From: Chelativorans sp. Marseille-P2723
Lineage (GTDB): Bacteria; Pseudomonadota; Alphaproteobacteria; Rhizobiales; Rhizobiaceae
Length of the DNA stretch: 64,000 nt
NCBI RefSeq assembly: GCF_902809845.1
Contig: NZ_CADDWI010000008.1
Location: forward strand, 992,001-1,056,000
Reading direction: 5' to 3'
In this document: positions 47,106 through 57,845 of the stretch, piece by piece
How positions within the stretch are numbered: the stretch's first letter is position 1
Layout of the letters: every line of letters starts with the position of its first letter
Program-made: the position numbers and the translations under genes
The notes under the pieces: generated by a model
Databases searched by the model: none
Told to the model about the DNA's origin: nothing
Seen by the model: only the letters and a program-made list of their open reading frames with translations

Positions 47106-48530
47106 ATGCTGTGGGAAATCGAGCCGTTGGTTAAGGCCATGGGGGCGCGTCCGTTCGGCGCTTTGCCTGAAGGCGTTACGGGCATTTCCATTGACACGCG
47201 CACGCTGCAACCGGGCGACGCCTTCTTCGCCATCCGGGGCGAGCGTTTCGACGGGCACGATTTCGCGACGGCGGCAATGGCCGCAGGTGCCAGCCTGCTC
47301 GTGGTGTCGCAGGAAAAATTGCCGGCGCTTGGTCGCCTCTCGGTGCCGAAGCTTGTCGTTCCCGATGTATTGAAGGCGCTCTATGATCTTGCTGCTGCCG
47401 CACGCCAGCGCACGCACGCCAAGATCATCGCCGTCACGGGCTCCGCGGGGAAGACCACGACCAAGGAAATGCTGCGCCACGCCCTTTCCAGCGTAGGCAG
47501 CGTGCATGCGGCAGACCGCTCCTTCAATAACCATTGGGGCGTGCCGCTTACGCTCGCCCGTCTTCCGGTCGATTGCGACTATGCCGTTTTCGAGATCGGC
47601 ATGAACCATGCTGGCGAGATCGAGCCGCTGGCAAAACTCGTGCGACCGCATATTGCCCTCATCACGCTTATTGCGGCGGCCCATCTGGGGCATTTCAAGA
47701 ATCTGGACGAGATTGCCCGCGCCAAGGGCGAGATCTTTTCCGGCGTCGTAAAGGGCGGGCATGCGCTTATCAACCGCGACGACCAACGTTCAAAGATCCT
47801 GTCGAAAATGGCGGTCGAGGCGGGGATCAAGAATATCTGGACCTTCGGCGAGAATGCGCGCGCGCAGCTTCGCCTTGTGGCCAGGGAGCCGCAGGGGGAA
47901 GGCTCGGCAGTCACCATCAAGGTGGCAGGCGAAGAACTTGCCGGCCGTATCGGCGCGCCCGGCCGCCACATGGCGCTGGATGCGCTCGCTGCAATCGGAG
48001 CGGGGTATTTGGCTGGCGCCAATCCAGCAAGGCTGCTTGGCTCTCTCGACCAGTTCGACGCCGGCGAGGGGCGGGGCAAGCGCCATAGGCTGCGCAAGGA
48101 GGGCGGCCTGTTCACGCTGATCGACGAGAGTTACAACGCCAACCCCGCCTCCATGAAAGCAGCGCTCGATCTGCTTTCGACAATGCCGGCCGGGGAAGGG
48201 CGGCGGATTGCGGTTCTGGGCGATATGCTGGAACTCGGTGTCCACTCGGCTGCGCTACACGCTGCGCTAGCCGACCTAATCACAGCAAGTGGCGTAGATG
48301 TCCTGCTGATCGGGGGCGAGGAGATGAAAGCGCTGGCGGCCAGGCCTCCTGCCGGGATTGACGTCGAATATCGCGCTTCGGTCGAGGAGATGGAGCAACT
48401 TCTTCTTGACCTGGTGAGACCGGGGGACATGGTCATGGTCAAATCATCCAAGAGCACGGGCTTCTCCCGATTGGTTGAAGCCCTTCTAAGGCATTTTCCG
48501 GCGGCGGGTGACGGGCCGGTGGGGGCTTGA
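47106..48530 (+). CDS. murF: UDP-MurNAc-tripeptide:D-Ala-D-Ala ligase
   Basis: A 474-residue Mur ligase that adds the D-Ala-D-Ala dipeptide. It has ISIDTRTLQPGDAFFAI, the ATP loop VTGSAGKTTTKEML, NNHWGVPLTLAR, EIGMNHAGEIEPL, and LIDESYNANPASMKAAL, all diagnostic of MurF. The ATG at 47106 is three bases after the murE stop; a TTG at 47100 is the overlapping alternative. Confidence 0.95.
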   Translation: MLWEIEPLVKAMGARPFGALPEGVTGISIDTRTLQPGDAFFAIRGERFDGHDFATAAMAAGASLLVVSQEKLPALGRLSVPKLVVPDVLKALYDLAAAARQRTHAKIIAVTGSAGKTTTKEMLRHALSSVGSVHAADRSFNNHWGVPLTLARLPVDCDYAVFEIGMNHAGEIEPLAKLVRPHIALITLIAAAHLGHFKNLDEIARAKGEIFSGVVKGGHALINRDDQRSKILSKMAVEAGIKNIWTFGENARAQLRLVAREPQGEGSAVTIKVAGEELAGRIGAPGRHMALDALAAIGAGYLAGANPARLLGSLDQFDAGEGRGKRHRLRKEGGLFTLIDESYNANPASMKAALDLLSTMPAGEGRRIAVLGDMLELGVHSAALHAALADLITASGVDVLLIGGEEMKALAARPPAGIDVEYRASVEEMEQLLLDLVRPGDMVMVKSSKSTGFSRLVEALLRHFPAAGDGPVGA

Positions 48531-48564
48531 CGGATCAGGATAAAGTCCGCGCGGGGATAAACAC

Positions 48565-49647
48565 ATGCTGATGCTGCTCGTTCAGTTCGCTGATTCCATC
48601 TCGGCCTTGAACATATTCCGCTACATTACGTTCCGGACGGGCGGCGCGCTTATCACTGCTGCAGTCATCGTGTTTCTCTTCGGACCGGCAATCATCGCAT
48701 CATTGCGAGTGCGGCAGGGGCGGGGCCAGCCGATCCGGGCCGACGGTCCACAGACCCATTTCAAGAAAGCGGGTACGCCCACCATGGGCGGGCTCATGAT
48801 CCTCTCCGGCATACTCGGCTCATCGGTCCTGTGGGCAAATCTCACCAGCATCTATGTCTGGGTGGTGCTGATGGTCACCGTCGGCTTCGGAGCGATCGGC
48901 TTCTACGACGATTATCTGAAGGTCACCAAGCAATCGCATCTCGGTTTTTCCGGTAAGGTCCGGCTGGCGCTGGAGTTCCTGATCGCAGGGGTTGCCGCGT
49001 GGATCATCATGCGTGCCGGACAGGGATCTTTCTCTTCCTCGCTCACCTTCCCATTCTTCAAGCAGCTTCTTCTCGATCTTGGGCTCTTCTTCGTCCCTTT
49101 TTCGGCTTTCGTCATCGTGGGAGCGGGCAACGCCGTGAACCTGACTGACGGGCTTGACGGGCTCGCCACCGTTCCGGTCATGGTGGCCGCTGCTTCCTTC
49201 GGCGTGATCGCCTACCTGTCGGGCAACGCCATCTTTGCCGATTACTTGCAGATTCATTTCGTGCCGGGCACGGGGGAACTTGCGGTGATCCTCGGCGCCG
49301 TCATCGGTGCCGGGCTTGGTTTCCTTTGGTTCAACGCGCCGCCTGCCGCTATCTTCATGGGCGACACGGGATCGCTAGCGCTTGGCGGCCTCATCGGCAC
49401 GGTTGCTGTCGCTACCAAGCACGAGATCGTGCTCGCCATCATCGGTGGGCTTTTCGTGATAGAGATTCTCTCCGTCATCATTCAGGTTGCCTTCTTCAAG
49501 ATGACGGGCCGCCGCGTCTTTCTCATGGCGCCCATTCACCACCATTTCGAAAAGCTCGGCTGGACGGAAAGTCAGGTCGTCATCCGCTTCTGGATCATTG
49601 CCGTCCTTTTGGCGCTAATCGGACTGTCGACGCTGAAACTGAGATAG
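48565..49647 (+). CDS. mraY: Phospho-MurNAc-pentapeptide transferase
   Basis: A 360-residue membrane enzyme with about ten helices that makes lipid I. Active-site blocks are [46 protein letters not shown], and [13 protein letters not shown]. Length is normal. It lies 34 bases after murF, in the same direction. Confidence 0.96.
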   Translation: MLMLLVQFADSISALNIFRYITFRTGGALITAAVIVFLFGPAIIASLRVRQGRGQPIRADGPQTHFKKAGTPTMGGLMILSGILGSSVLWANLTSIYVWVVLMVTVGFGAIGFYDDYLKVTKQSHLGFSGKVRLALEFLIAGVAAWIIMRAGQGSFSSSLTFPFFKQLLLDLGLFFVPFSAFVIVGAGNAVNLTDGLDGLATVPVMVAAASFGVIAYLSGNAIFADYLQIHFVPGTGELAVILGAVIGAGLGFLWFNAPPAAIFMGDTGSLALGGLIGTVAVATKHEIVLAIIGGLFVIEILSVIIQVAFFKMTGRRVFLMAPIHHHFEKLGWTESQVVIRFWIIAVLLALIGLSTLKLR

Positions 49648-49663
49648 GTTGAATGGAGGCTTC

Positions 49664-51067
49664 ATGATTCCCGCTACCTCCTTTCACGGCAGGAGTATTG
49701 CCGTTTTCGGCCTTGGCGGCTCGGGAATTGCGACGGCGCAAGCGCTTCTGGCAGGGGGGGCCTCGGTCCTTGCCTGGGACGACAATCCTCAACGCATAGC
49801 CCTGGCCGCCGCCGAAGGCATTGAAACAGTCGATTTGCGCCAGGCCGACTGGTCGCAACTTGCCGCGCTGCTGATTGCGCCGGGCGTTCCGCTCACCCAT
49901 CCGCGCCCGCACTGGTGCGTTGATCTTGCCAAGGCGGCAGGCGTGGAGATCATCGGCGACGTTGAGCTTTTCGCGCGCGAAAGGCGGGCGCATGCGCCTC
50001 AGTCCCCATTCATCGCCGTAACAGGCACCAACGGCAAGTCCACCACCACGGCACTGACGGCGCATGTGCTGACTTCCGCCGGCCGCGATGTTCAAATGGG
50101 AGGTAATATCGGCCGGGCCGTCATGACGCTCGATCCATTTGCAGGCAACCGCCACTATGTGGTGGAATGTTCCTCCTATCAGATTGATCTTGCGCCATCG
50201 CTCGATCCCACCATCGGTATCCTGCTCAACCTTTCGCCTGACCATCTCGACCGGCACGGGACCATGAAGAACTATGCCTCTCTGAAGGAACGGCTGGTTC
50301 TAGGCAGCAGGGTGCCGATCGTCGGCATGGACGATGCCCATTGCCGCGTTATCGCGGCGCGACTGGAGGACGCCGGCCGCAAGGCGATGCGGATTTCGAC
50401 CTCCCATGCGCTCGATGACGGCTTCTATGCCAATGGCCCGCTGTTGATGAGGGTCGACGGGGGAAGGGCCACGCCCCTGTTTTCGCTTGAAGGCATCGGT
50501 TCGTTGCGGGGCCGGCACAATGCGCAGAACGCGCTAGCTGCTGCCGCAGCCTGCCTTTCCTGCGGCCTGACGGTCGCGCAGATCGAGGCAGGCTTTCGCA
50601 GTTTTCCAGGGCTTGTCCATCGCATGGAGCAGGTGGGCAGGAAGGCGCATGTTCTCTTCATCAATGATTCGAAGGCGACGAATGCGGAGGCAGTCGCACC
50701 CGCGCTGTCTAGCTTTTCGCGCATCTACTGGATCGCCGGTGGACTTGCGAAAGAGGGTGGCATCGAAAGCCTGAGACCTTACTTTTCAAGGGTCGCGAAG
50801 GCCTACCTGATAGGCGAGGCGGCACCTGCCTTTGCAGCCACCTTGGGGGAGGCGACGGACTTCGAAATTTCGGGTACGATGGAAGCGGCCGTCGAGCATG
50901 CTGCGCGGGATGCGGCGCAAGATCCTGTGGGCGAAGCGGTGGTTCTGTTGTCGCCGGCCTGTGCGAGTTTCGATCAGTTCAGGAATTTTGAAGTGAGGGG
51001 TGAGGCATTCCGCCAGGCGGTGCTTTCGCTCGCGGGCGTCGAGCCGATACGAGGGACAGGAAAATGA
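49664..51067 (+). CDS. murD: UDP-MurNAc-L-alanine:D-glutamate ligase
   Basis: A 467-residue Mur ligase. A Rossmann-type start ([17 protein letters not shown]) is followed by the ATP loop [24 protein letters not shown], and [10 protein letters not shown]. It adds D-Glu to UDP-MurNAc-L-Ala. The ATG at 49664 has GGAGG six bases upstream; a TTG 15 bases earlier is less likely. Its stop overlaps ftsW. Confidence 0.95.
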   Translation: MIPATSFHGRSIAVFGLGGSGIATAQALLAGGASVLAWDDNPQRIALAAAEGIETVDLRQADWSQLAALLIAPGVPLTHPRPHWCVDLAKAAGVEIIGDVELFARERRAHAPQSPFIAVTGTNGKSTTTALTAHVLTSAGRDVQMGGNIGRAVMTLDPFAGNRHYVVECSSYQIDLAPSLDPTIGILLNLSPDHLDRHGTMKNYASLKERLVLGSRVPIVGMDDAHCRVIAARLEDAGRKAMRISTSHALDDGFYANGPLLMRVDGGRATPLFSLEGIGSLRGRHNAQNALAAAAACLSCGLTVAQIEAGFRSFPGLVHRMEQVGRKAHVLFINDSKATNAEAVAPALSSFSRIYWIAGGLAKEGGIESLRPYFSRVAKAYLIGEAAPAFAATLGEATDFEISGTMEAAVEHAARDAAQDPVGEAVVLLSPACASFDQFRNFEVRGEAFRQAVLSLAGVEPIRGTGK

Positions 51068-52215
51068 TCAGCCGCACTGACCGCAGCCTGGTAGCCAATT
51101 GGTGGTGGACGGTGGATCGCTGGTTCCTTGCCGCTTTCCTGATGCTGATGGGGCTAGGGGTGATCCTGTCTTTCGCGGCAAGCCCCGCTGTTGCTGAGCG
51201 TATCGGGCTTGACAGTTTCCACTTCGTCACACGGCAGATCATTTTCATGATTCCCGCCGTAATGGTCCTCATCGGCGTTTCCTTCTTCAATACTCGAAGC
51301 ATCCGGAGGCTGGCGCTCGTGATGCTTGTCGTCTCTCTGATTCTAATGGTAATCACGCTTTTTTTCGGCATGGAGGTGAAGGGGTCACGCCGCTGGATTT
51401 ACCTGTTCGGCATCTCCGTCCAACCCTCCGAATACATGAAGCCGGCCTTTGTCGTCATTTGTGCGTGGCTCTTCGCCGAACATGCGCGTCAGCCAGAAAT
51501 TCCGGGCAATCTCTTCGCCATGATCCTGCTGGGGCTGGTGGTGGCCCTGCTTATTGCTCAGCCGGATCTCGGCCAGACGATCCTTGTTCTTGGAACGTGG
51601 GGCGTCATGTTCTTCATAGCCGGGATGCCTTGGCTCTGGATTGCCATTCTGGGCGGCTTGGGGATCATCGGCGGGGTTCTTGCATATGCGACCTTTCCGC
51701 ATGTGGCTGATCGTGTCGACCGCTTCCTCACCGGTGAAGGCGATACCTTTCAGGTCGATATGAGCCTCGAAGCGATGACACGCGGCGGCTGGCTCGGTCA
51801 GGGTCCGGGGGAAGGCTCCGTCAAGCGCATCCTTCCGGACAGCCATACAGATTTCGTCTTCGCCGTGGCGGGGGAGGAGTTTGGCATCATCATGTGCCTG
51901 CTCATCCTGGCGCTCTTTGCCTTCATCGTGCTGAGGGGGCTTGCCATGGCTCGGCGCGAGGAGGATGCTTTCGTGCGTTATGCGCTCTCCGGTCTTGTCA
52001 TCCTGTTCGGTTTCCAGTCGATCATCAATATGGCCGTGAACGTTCGTCTAATGCCGGCCAAGGGCATGACGCTGCCTTTCATTTCCTATGGCGGCTCCTC
52101 GCTCATTGCCATGGCCATTTCCATGGGCATTGTCCTAGCACTGACGCGCAAGAAGCCGGAGAAGCGGCGCCCTGTGCTTGCCGGTGTATCCGGCGCTGCG
52201 GCAGCGGCCGGCTGA
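51064..52215 (+). CDS. ftsW: Peptidoglycan glycosyltransferase FtsW
   Basis: A 383-residue SEDS protein with about ten membrane helices. Conserved blocks are [63 protein letters not shown] and [15 protein letters not shown]. It polymerises septal glycan with FtsI. It overlaps murD by four bases (ATGA), and murG begins one base past its stop. Confidence 0.95.
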   Translation: MISRTDRSLVANWWWTVDRWFLAAFLMLMGLGVILSFAASPAVAERIGLDSFHFVTRQIIFMIPAVMVLIGVSFFNTRSIRRLALVMLVVSLILMVITLFFGMEVKGSRRWIYLFGISVQPSEYMKPAFVVICAWLFAEHARQPEIPGNLFAMILLGLVVALLIAQPDLGQTILVLGTWGVMFFIAGMPWLWIAILGGLGIIGGVLAYATFPHVADRVDRFLTGEGDTFQVDMSLEAMTRGGWLGQGPGEGSVKRILPDSHTDFVFAVAGEEFGIIMCLLILALFAFIVLRGLAMARREEDAFVRYALSGLVILFGFQSIINMAVNVRLMPAKGMTLPFISYGGSSLIAMAISMGIVLALTRKKPEKRRPVLAGVSGAAAAAG

Positions 52216-52216
52216 C

Positions 52217-53341
52217 ATGGCGGATCAGACCGTACTCTTATGCGCCGGCGGCACAGGCGGGCACTTGTTCCCGGCCCAAGCGCTGGGCGATGCGCTGGCA
52301 GCCCGCGGCTGGGAAGTGCATCTTGTGACCGATCGCAGGGCAGCCCGCTATGCCGGTGCGTTCCCAGCCAACAAGCTGCACACGATAGAGGCTGCGACTT
52401 TTAGTTCCCGCAACCCGCTCGCGCTGCTGAACAGTATGCTCACCATCTGGCGTGGTGTGCGCCAGTCCTCCGCGCTCATCGCGCGGCTGCGGCCAAAGGT
52501 CGTGGTGGGATTTGGCGGCTATCCGACTCTTCCTCCTCTATTTGCGGCGACAAGGCGCCGCGTACCGACCATCATTCATGAACAGAACGCCGTGATGGGC
52601 CGGACAAACCGGATGCTCGCCCCTCGCGTCACCGCCATTGCTGGCGGCTTCCTGAAGGCTGAGGGTCCTCATGCTCCCAAGATCGTGGAGACCGGAAACC
52701 CGGTGAGGCAGGCCGTTCTCGATGCGGCGGTCAATTCCTATGAAGCTCCGCAAGATGGCGGACCAGTCCGCTTGCTCATCTTTGGCGGCAGCCAGGGCGC
52801 GCGCTTTTTTTCCGAAATGATGCCCGAGATCATCGCGCGCCTGCCGGATGCGCTTCGTGCCCACCTTGCAATTGTCCAACAGGCGCGACCCGAGGACGAG
52901 GAAAGGCTTCGCGAGCGTTATCGTGTACTTTCTGTGGATGCGGAGGTTGCGACCTTCTTTTCCAATCTTCCGGCACGGATGGCTCAAAGCCACCTGGTCA
53001 TATCGCGCGCTGGCGCGTCCACAGTGCTTGAACTTGCGGTCATCGGTCGGCCGGCGGTCCTCGTGCCGCTGCCTCATGCGTTGGACGATGACCAATCCCA
53101 CAACGCACGCCTTCTTGTGGAAGCGGGAGCTGCCATCGTGAGAAAGCAGCAAGACATCCGCACCGACACGCTTGCTGCGGAGCTTGCTGCCTTACTTCAG
53201 GACGCCCCCCGCCTTGCTGCCATGGCCGTAGCAGCAAGGACGGTGGCGCGGACAAACGCGACTTCCCTCATGGCAGCGCTTACCGAGGCTGTTGCGGCAG
53301 GTCAAACAATAGAGGATTTCAGAAGGGGAGCGGCCGCATGA
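52217..53341 (+). CDS. murG: UDP-GlcNAc:lipid I GlcNAc transferase
   Basis: A 374-residue GT28 enzyme that converts lipid I to lipid II at the inner face of the membrane. It has [56 protein letters not shown], and [19 protein letters not shown]. The ATG at 52217 is chosen because the GGTGGH motif lies near it; a longer reading overlaps ftsW. Confidence 0.95.
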   Translation: MADQTVLLCAGGTGGHLFPAQALGDALAARGWEVHLVTDRRAARYAGAFPANKLHTIEAATFSSRNPLALLNSMLTIWRGVRQSSALIARLRPKVVVGFGGYPTLPPLFAATRRRVPTIIHEQNAVMGRTNRMLAPRVTAIAGGFLKAEGPHAPKIVETGNPVRQAVLDAAVNSYEAPQDGGPVRLLIFGGSQGARFFSEMMPEIIARLPDALRAHLAIVQQARPEDEERLRERYRVLSVDAEVATFFSNLPARMAQSHLVISRAGASTVLELAVIGRPAVLVPLPHALDDDQSHNARLLVEAGAAIVRKQQDIRTDTLAAELAALLQDAPRLAAMAVAARTVARTNATSLMAALTEAVAAGQTIEDFRRGAAA

Positions 53342-54735
53342 AAATGCCGCAGACGATCGGAGTTGTGCATTTTATCGGGATCGGCGGTATCGGGATGAGC
53401 GGTATTGCCGAAGCGCTGCATACCCTGGGTTACAGCGTGCAGGGTTCCGATCAGGCGGAAAATGCGAACGTAACCCGGCTGCGTGAAAAGGGCATTCCCG
53501 TAGTTGTCGGCCAGTCGCCCAAAAATCTTGCCGAGGCGGAGGTGGTCGTCATTTCCAGTGCCATCCGGCCCGATAACCCCGAATACATGGCTGCCCGCGA
53601 GCGCCTGCTGCCGATCGTACGGCGTGCAGAAATGTTGGCCGAGCTCATGCGCTTCCGTCAGGCAATTGCCGTCGGCGGCACCCACGGCAAAACCACCACG
53701 ACTTCCATTGTCGCAGCGCTTCTGGAAGCGGGCGGGCTCGATCCCACCGTCATCAATGGCGGCATCATCAATGCTTACGGCACCAATGCCCGCATGGGCA
53801 AAGGCGACTGGATGGTGGTAGAAGCGGATGAAAGCGACGGTACGTTCTTGAAGCTTCCGGCCGACATTGCCGTTGTTACAAATATCGACCCTGAGCATCT
53901 CGATCATTATGGCTCTTTCGAAAAAATGCGGGATGCCTTTCGTCAGTTCGTGGAGAATGTTCCGTTTTACGGTTTCGCTGTCATGTGCATCGACCATCCC
54001 GAGGTGCAGTTGCTCGTCAGCCGCACCGAAGACCGCCGCGTGATCACCTATGGCGAGAATTTACAGGCGGATGTGCGATTTGAGAAACTGCGCATGGATG
54101 GCGCGGTTTCCGTCTTCGATGTTGCCTTCAGCGAGCGCAGCAAAGGGGGCGTTAGGGTGATGGAAGGCCTCCGACTGCCAATGCCGGGAAGGTACAACGT
54201 CTCCAATGCAACTGCCGCCGTCGCCGTTGCCGGCGAGCTTGGCCTTGGGGAAGAAGCTATCCGCGCGGGACTTGCCGCCTTCGGCGGGGTCAAGCGGCGC
54301 TTCACGCCAACCGGTTCATGGAACGGTGTCCAGATCTTCGATGATTACGGTCATCACCCCGTCGAGATTCGCGCTGTACTCAAGGCCGCGCGGGAGTCTA
54401 CCGGGGGGCGTGTCATTGCCATCGCGCAGCCTCACCGCTACACGCGTTTGCGTGATCTGTTTTCCGACTTTTCCGCCTGCTTCAATGATGCCGATACGGT
54501 TCTGATCGCGCCTGTTTATGCGGCGGGCGAGGCTCCGATCGATGGCATTACGGCTGAGGCGCTGGTGGCGAGCGTTCGTGCGGCAGGCCATCGGGACGCC
54601 CGCTTCATCGAGGGACCGGAGGCTATCGCTCCTATTGTGCGCGACATTGCGAAGGAAGGCGATTTTGTCGTCTTCCTCGGGGCGGGCAGCATAACCCAGT
54701 GGGCCTATGCACTGCCGCAGGAGCTTGGCTCATGA
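53338..54735 (+). CDS. murC: UDP-MurNAc:L-alanine ligase
   Basis: A 465-residue Mur ligase. It has [15 protein letters not shown] near the start, [19 protein letters not shown] (ATP loop), [23 protein letters not shown], and [12 protein letters not shown]. It adds L-Ala to UDP-MurNAc, the first step of the stem peptide. It overlaps murG and murB by four bases at each end. Confidence 0.95.
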   Translation: MKMPQTIGVVHFIGIGGIGMSGIAEALHTLGYSVQGSDQAENANVTRLREKGIPVVVGQSPKNLAEAEVVVISSAIRPDNPEYMAARERLLPIVRRAEMLAELMRFRQAIAVGGTHGKTTTTSIVAALLEAGGLDPTVINGGIINAYGTNARMGKGDWMVVEADESDGTFLKLPADIAVVTNIDPEHLDHYGSFEKMRDAFRQFVENVPFYGFAVMCIDHPEVQLLVSRTEDRRVITYGENLQADVRFEKLRMDGAVSVFDVAFSERSKGGVRVMEGLRLPMPGRYNVSNATAAVAVAGELGLGEEAIRAGLAAFGGVKRRFTPTGSWNGVQIFDDYGHHPVEIRAVLKAARESTGGRVIAIAQPHRYTRLRDLFSDFSACFNDADTVLIAPVYAAGEAPIDGITAEALVASVRAAGHRDARFIEGPEAIAPIVRDIAKEGDFVVFLGAGSITQWAYALPQELGS

Positions 54736-55697
54736 AGGAAGGGGAAGCACTGATCGAGAAGCTGGGTACGCGGCTTTCCGGCCTGCGCGGAAGGCTGACG
54801 CCTGATGCTGAAATGGACAAGATAACGTGGTTTCGTGCCGGGGGCAGGGCTGATGCGCTCTACCAGCCGCAGGATGAAGAGGATCTTGCCCATTTTCTGC
54901 GCGCAGTACCCGAAGAGATTCCCGTTACTGTCGTCGGTATCGGCTCTAACCTTCTGGTGCGTGACGGGGGTCTTCGCGGCTTTGTCGTGAGGCTGTCCGC
55001 CAAAGGCTTTGGGCAGGCTGAGCAGGTCTCGCCCACCCGGATTCGAGCCGGAGCAGCCATCCCCGACAAGCGCCTTGCTGCGGTTGCGCTGGAGGCAGGT
55101 ATCGGAGGCTTCCATTTTTATCACGGAATCCCGGGCGGCCTCGGCGGCGCGCTGAGGATGAATGCCGGCGCCAATGGCGTGGAGACGCGCGAGCGAGTGG
55201 TCGAGGTGAGAGCGATCGACCGGAAGGGCGAGCTGCATGTGCTTTCAAACAAGGATATGGGCTATGCCTATCGCAAGTCTCAAGCGCCGGCCGATCTCAT
55301 TTTCACCTCCGTCCTCATGGAAGGCTATCCGGAGGAACGGGAGGCGATCCGCGCCGCCATGGACGCGGTGCAGCACCATCGCGAGACAGTGCAGCCCATC
55401 CGCGAGAAGACGGGCGGCTCGACCTTCAAGAATCCGGAAGGAAGCTCGGCTTGGAAGGAGATCGACCTAGCCGGTTGCCGCGGCCTGATGATCGGCAGCG
55501 CGCAGATGTCGCCCATGCACTGCAACTTCATGATCAATACAGGAGCTGCGACCGGCTATGAGCTTGAATATCTAGGCGAGACGGTGCGCGCCCGTGTGCT
55601 GGAGACGTCCGGCATCAAACTGCAATGGGAAATCAGGCGCATCGGTGCTTTCAGGGCCGGACACACCATAGATCCCTTCCTCGGCCAGCTCCTTTAG
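54732..55697 (+). CDS. murB: UDP-N-acetylenolpyruvoylglucosamine reductase
   Basis: A 321-residue FAD enzyme that makes UDP-MurNAc. It has [13 protein letters not shown], the FAD-binding [30 protein letters not shown], and [14 protein letters not shown] with the catalytic serine region. The ATG at 54732 overlaps the murC stop. It ends the tightly packed first half of the cluster; a 331-base gap follows. Confidence 0.95.
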   Translation: MKEGEALIEKLGTRLSGLRGRLTPDAEMDKITWFRAGGRADALYQPQDEEDLAHFLRAVPEEIPVTVVGIGSNLLVRDGGLRGFVVRLSAKGFGQAEQVSPTRIRAGAAIPDKRLAAVALEAGIGGFHFYHGIPGGLGGALRMNAGANGVETRERVVEVRAIDRKGELHVLSNKDMGYAYRKSQAPADLIFTSVLMEGYPEEREAIRAAMDAVQHHRETVQPIREKTGGSTFKNPEGSSAWKEIDLAGCRGLMIGSAQMSPMHCNFMINTGAATGYELEYLGETVRARVLETSGIKLQWEIRRIGAFRAGHTIDPFLGQLL

Positions 55698-55810
55698 CGT
55701 CCGCCATCTTCACCCATCGGCACCATAAGGGTGACCTGTAGGTCCGCTTCGCCGGAAACATTCCTGGCTTGGGCAAAAAGCTGCTGCGATCTTTGCCGAT
55801 AACCCTGCCG

Positions 55811-55953
55811 TTAACCGGCCGGGTCCGGCTGCATCCTCTACCGCTCACTTTTGAGCCGCTTTCTCAGAAAATTTGAATTGGCGGGAATCTCAGGCCCTTG
55901 CCAGTGAGTCAACTCTCTGATTCTTTAGCTAAAAGCGTTTCCTGATTTGAGTC
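55811..55953. promoter_or_regulatory. Control region before ddl-ftsQAZ: TTAACC and four GANTC sites
   Basis: The 331-base gap between murB and ddl (55698-56028) holds no recognisable gene. It has a TTAACC half-site (55811-55816), preceded at CtrA-like spacing by a poor TAAC. GANTC, the CcrM methylation site, occurs at 55885-55889, 55906-55910, 55919-55923 and 55949-55953. This is the likely promoter region for ddl-ftsQAZ, probably cell-cycle controlled. Protein binding is inferred. Confidence 0.6.
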
Positions 55954-55970
55954 GGCGGCCAATGGCCGCC
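55954..55970. repeat. Hairpin GGCGGCC-AAT-GGCCGCC before ddl
   Basis: A perfect seven-pair inverted repeat directly after the last GANTC site, 58 bases before the ddl start. No T run follows, so it is not a standard terminator. It could act in the leader RNA or as a protein site. Confidence 0.6.
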
Positions 55971-56028
55971 TGAGTTCTCCAGTAGCTATTATCGCGAGGA
56001 CGATCGTGGCCAAGCCGCAGAAGGGCCT

Positions 56029-56961
56029 ATGCCAATGAAGAACAAGCATATTGCTGTGCTCATGGGCGGGTTTTCGTCAGAGCGCCCGGTGAGCTTGTCC
56101 TCGGGTGAGGCTTGCGCGCGGGCGCTAGAGGCGGAGGGGTATCGCGTCACGCGAGTCGATGTGGCGCGCGACGTTGCCCGGGTGCTTGAGGATCTGGGGC
56201 CGGATGTCGCCTTCAATGCTCTCCATGGGCCTTTTGGGGAGGATGGGACCATCCAGGGCGTGCTCGAATATCTCGGGCTTCCCTATACGCATTCCGGCGT
56301 GCGCGCCTCGGCGATTGCCATGGACAAGGAGGTTGCCAAGCTGGTTGCCGGCGCCGCCGGGGTGCCGGTGGCTGCCTCGCGCGTCATGAGCCGTTTCGAC
56401 ATCGTAGGCGAGCATCCAATGGAGCCTCCCTATGTCGTGAAGCCAGTTGCGGAAGGCTCCAGCTTCGGGGTTGTTATTGTCCGGGAGGGGCAGGGGCGTC
56501 CTCCTCAGATTTTGACCTCCGATGACTGGCGCTACGGTGATCGCGTCATGGTGGAGCGCTATGTCCATGGGCGTGAACTGACCTGCGCGGTCATGGGCGA
56601 CAGGGTGCTGGGTGTTTGCGAGATCGTGCCGCAGGGGCATTCGTTCTACGATTATGACTCGAAATACGCTCCTGGCGGCTCAAAACACATTTGTCCCGCA
56701 GAAATTTCACCGAATATTTACCAAAGAATACAAAAACTGAGCCTCATGGCACACCGAGCGATCGGCTGCAGGGGCGTGAGCCGTTCAGACTTCCGTTACG
56801 ACGACCGGCTTCCGGGAGAGGAAGGGCTTGTCTGGCTGGAGGTGAATACGCAGCCCGGCATGACGCCGACGTCTCTGGTCCCTGATATCGCCTCTGAAGC
56901 GGGTATCGATTTTGGATCGCTGTTGAGTTGGATGGTGGAGGACGCTTCTTGTTCGCGCTGA
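56029..56961 (+). CDS. ddl: D-alanine:D-alanine ligase
   Basis: A 310-residue ATP-grasp enzyme. It has [14 protein letters not shown] at the start, [48 protein letters not shown], and [15 protein letters not shown]. It makes the dipeptide used by MurF. Starts at 56029 or 56035 are both possible (ATG-CCA-ATG). Its stop overlaps ftsQ. Confidence 0.95.
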   Translation: MPMKNKHIAVLMGGFSSERPVSLSSGEACARALEAEGYRVTRVDVARDVARVLEDLGPDVAFNALHGPFGEDGTIQGVLEYLGLPYTHSGVRASAIAMDKEVAKLVAGAAGVPVAASRVMSRFDIVGEHPMEPPYVVKPVAEGSSFGVVIVREGQGRPPQILTSDDWRYGDRVMVERYVHGRELTCAVMGDRVLGVCEIVPQGHSFYDYDSKYAPGGSKHICPAEISPNIYQRIQKLSLMAHRAIGCRGVSRSDFRYDDRLPGEEGLVWLEVNTQPGMTPTSLVPDIASEAGIDFGSLLSWMVEDASCSR

Positions 56962-57845
56962 TGTCATCATGGAGGGCTTCTGGCGAGGTGCGCCCCGTCT
57001 TGCCGCGCTTTATGCGCAAGCCTGCGCGCATGATGCATCGTTTGCGGCTGGGCGCATTCGAATCTCCTCCCTTCGCGGCGACGGGGGCGACTGCAGCGCT
57101 CTTTGCGCTCACCGGGCTTTATGGCGGCTTGCAGGGCGGTCACATGGATGCCGTGGTGGCGGCGCTGACCTCTCGCGTCGGCTTTGCCATCGAACATGTC
57201 GAGGTGATGGGCAATGTCGAGGTTTCCGAGATCGATGTGCTGCAGCAGGTCGGCCTTGATGGCTGGACATCCATGGTCGGCTTCGATGTGAAAGAGGCGC
57301 GTCAACGCATTGCGGAGCTTCCCTGGGTCGAGGACGTCACGGTCCGCAAAGTCTATCCGGCCACGCTCGACATCGCCATTGTCGAGAAGAAGCCGTTTGC
57401 CATCTGGCAGCAGGGAAGCCAGCTCGCGGTCATTGAGGGGAATGGTGAGGTGATTGCTCCCTTCTCCGGTGGGCGCCATGCCTCGCTCCCGATGGTGATC
57501 GGCCGGGGTGCCAATGAGAAGGGGCCGGAATTCATCGCGCAGGTGGAGCGGGTGCGAGGGTTTCAGGACCGTGTGCGTGCCTACATCCGCGTGGCCGATC
57601 GGCGCTGGGATCTGCGTCTCGATAACGGGCTAACGGTCAAGCTGCCGGAAGTGGGCGCGATGGAGGCGCTGCAAGAGGCTTCGCGGCTTGATGCTGAATA
57701 TGGGTTGTTCTCGCGCGATGTAACCACTGTCGACATGCGCGTTCCCGGCCGCCTGTTCGTGGGTCTTTCGCCGGATGCGGCCAAGGCACGCCAGGCGGTC
57801 TTCGAGGAAATGGAAGAACTGCGGAAGAAAGGGGCCAGGATATGA
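56961..57845 (+). CDS. ftsQ: Cell division protein FtsQ
   Basis: A 294-residue bitopic protein: a basic N-terminus, one membrane helix (about 40-60), a POTRA domain (about 75-145) with IEHVEVMGNVEVSEIDVL and LPWVEDVTVRKVYPATLDIAI, and a C-terminal beta domain ending with the family helix. It recruits later division proteins. The ATG at 56961 shares a base with the ddl stop (TGATG). A TTG at 56949, nearer to GGAGG, is an alternative that adds four residues. Confidence 0.9.
   Translation: MSSWRASGEVRPVLPRFMRKPARMMHRLRLGAFESPPFAATGATAALFALTGLYGGLQGGHMDAVVAALTSRVGFAIEHVEVMGNVEVSEIDVLQQVGLDGWTSMVGFDVKEARQRIAELPWVEDVTVRKVYPATLDIAIVEKKPFAIWQQGSQLAVIEGNGEVIAPFSGGRHASLPMVIGRGANEKGPEFIAQVERVRGFQDRVRAYIRVADRRWDLRLDNGLTVKLPEVGAMEALQEASRLDAEYGLFSRDVTTVDMRVPGRLFVGLSPDAAKARQAVFEEMEELRKKGARI

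Noticed and set aside
55801-55816. A full CtrA site (TTAA-N7-TTAA)
   Set aside because: Only the downstream half TTAACC is good; the upstream half reads TAAC and matches poorly, so only a half-site is claimed.
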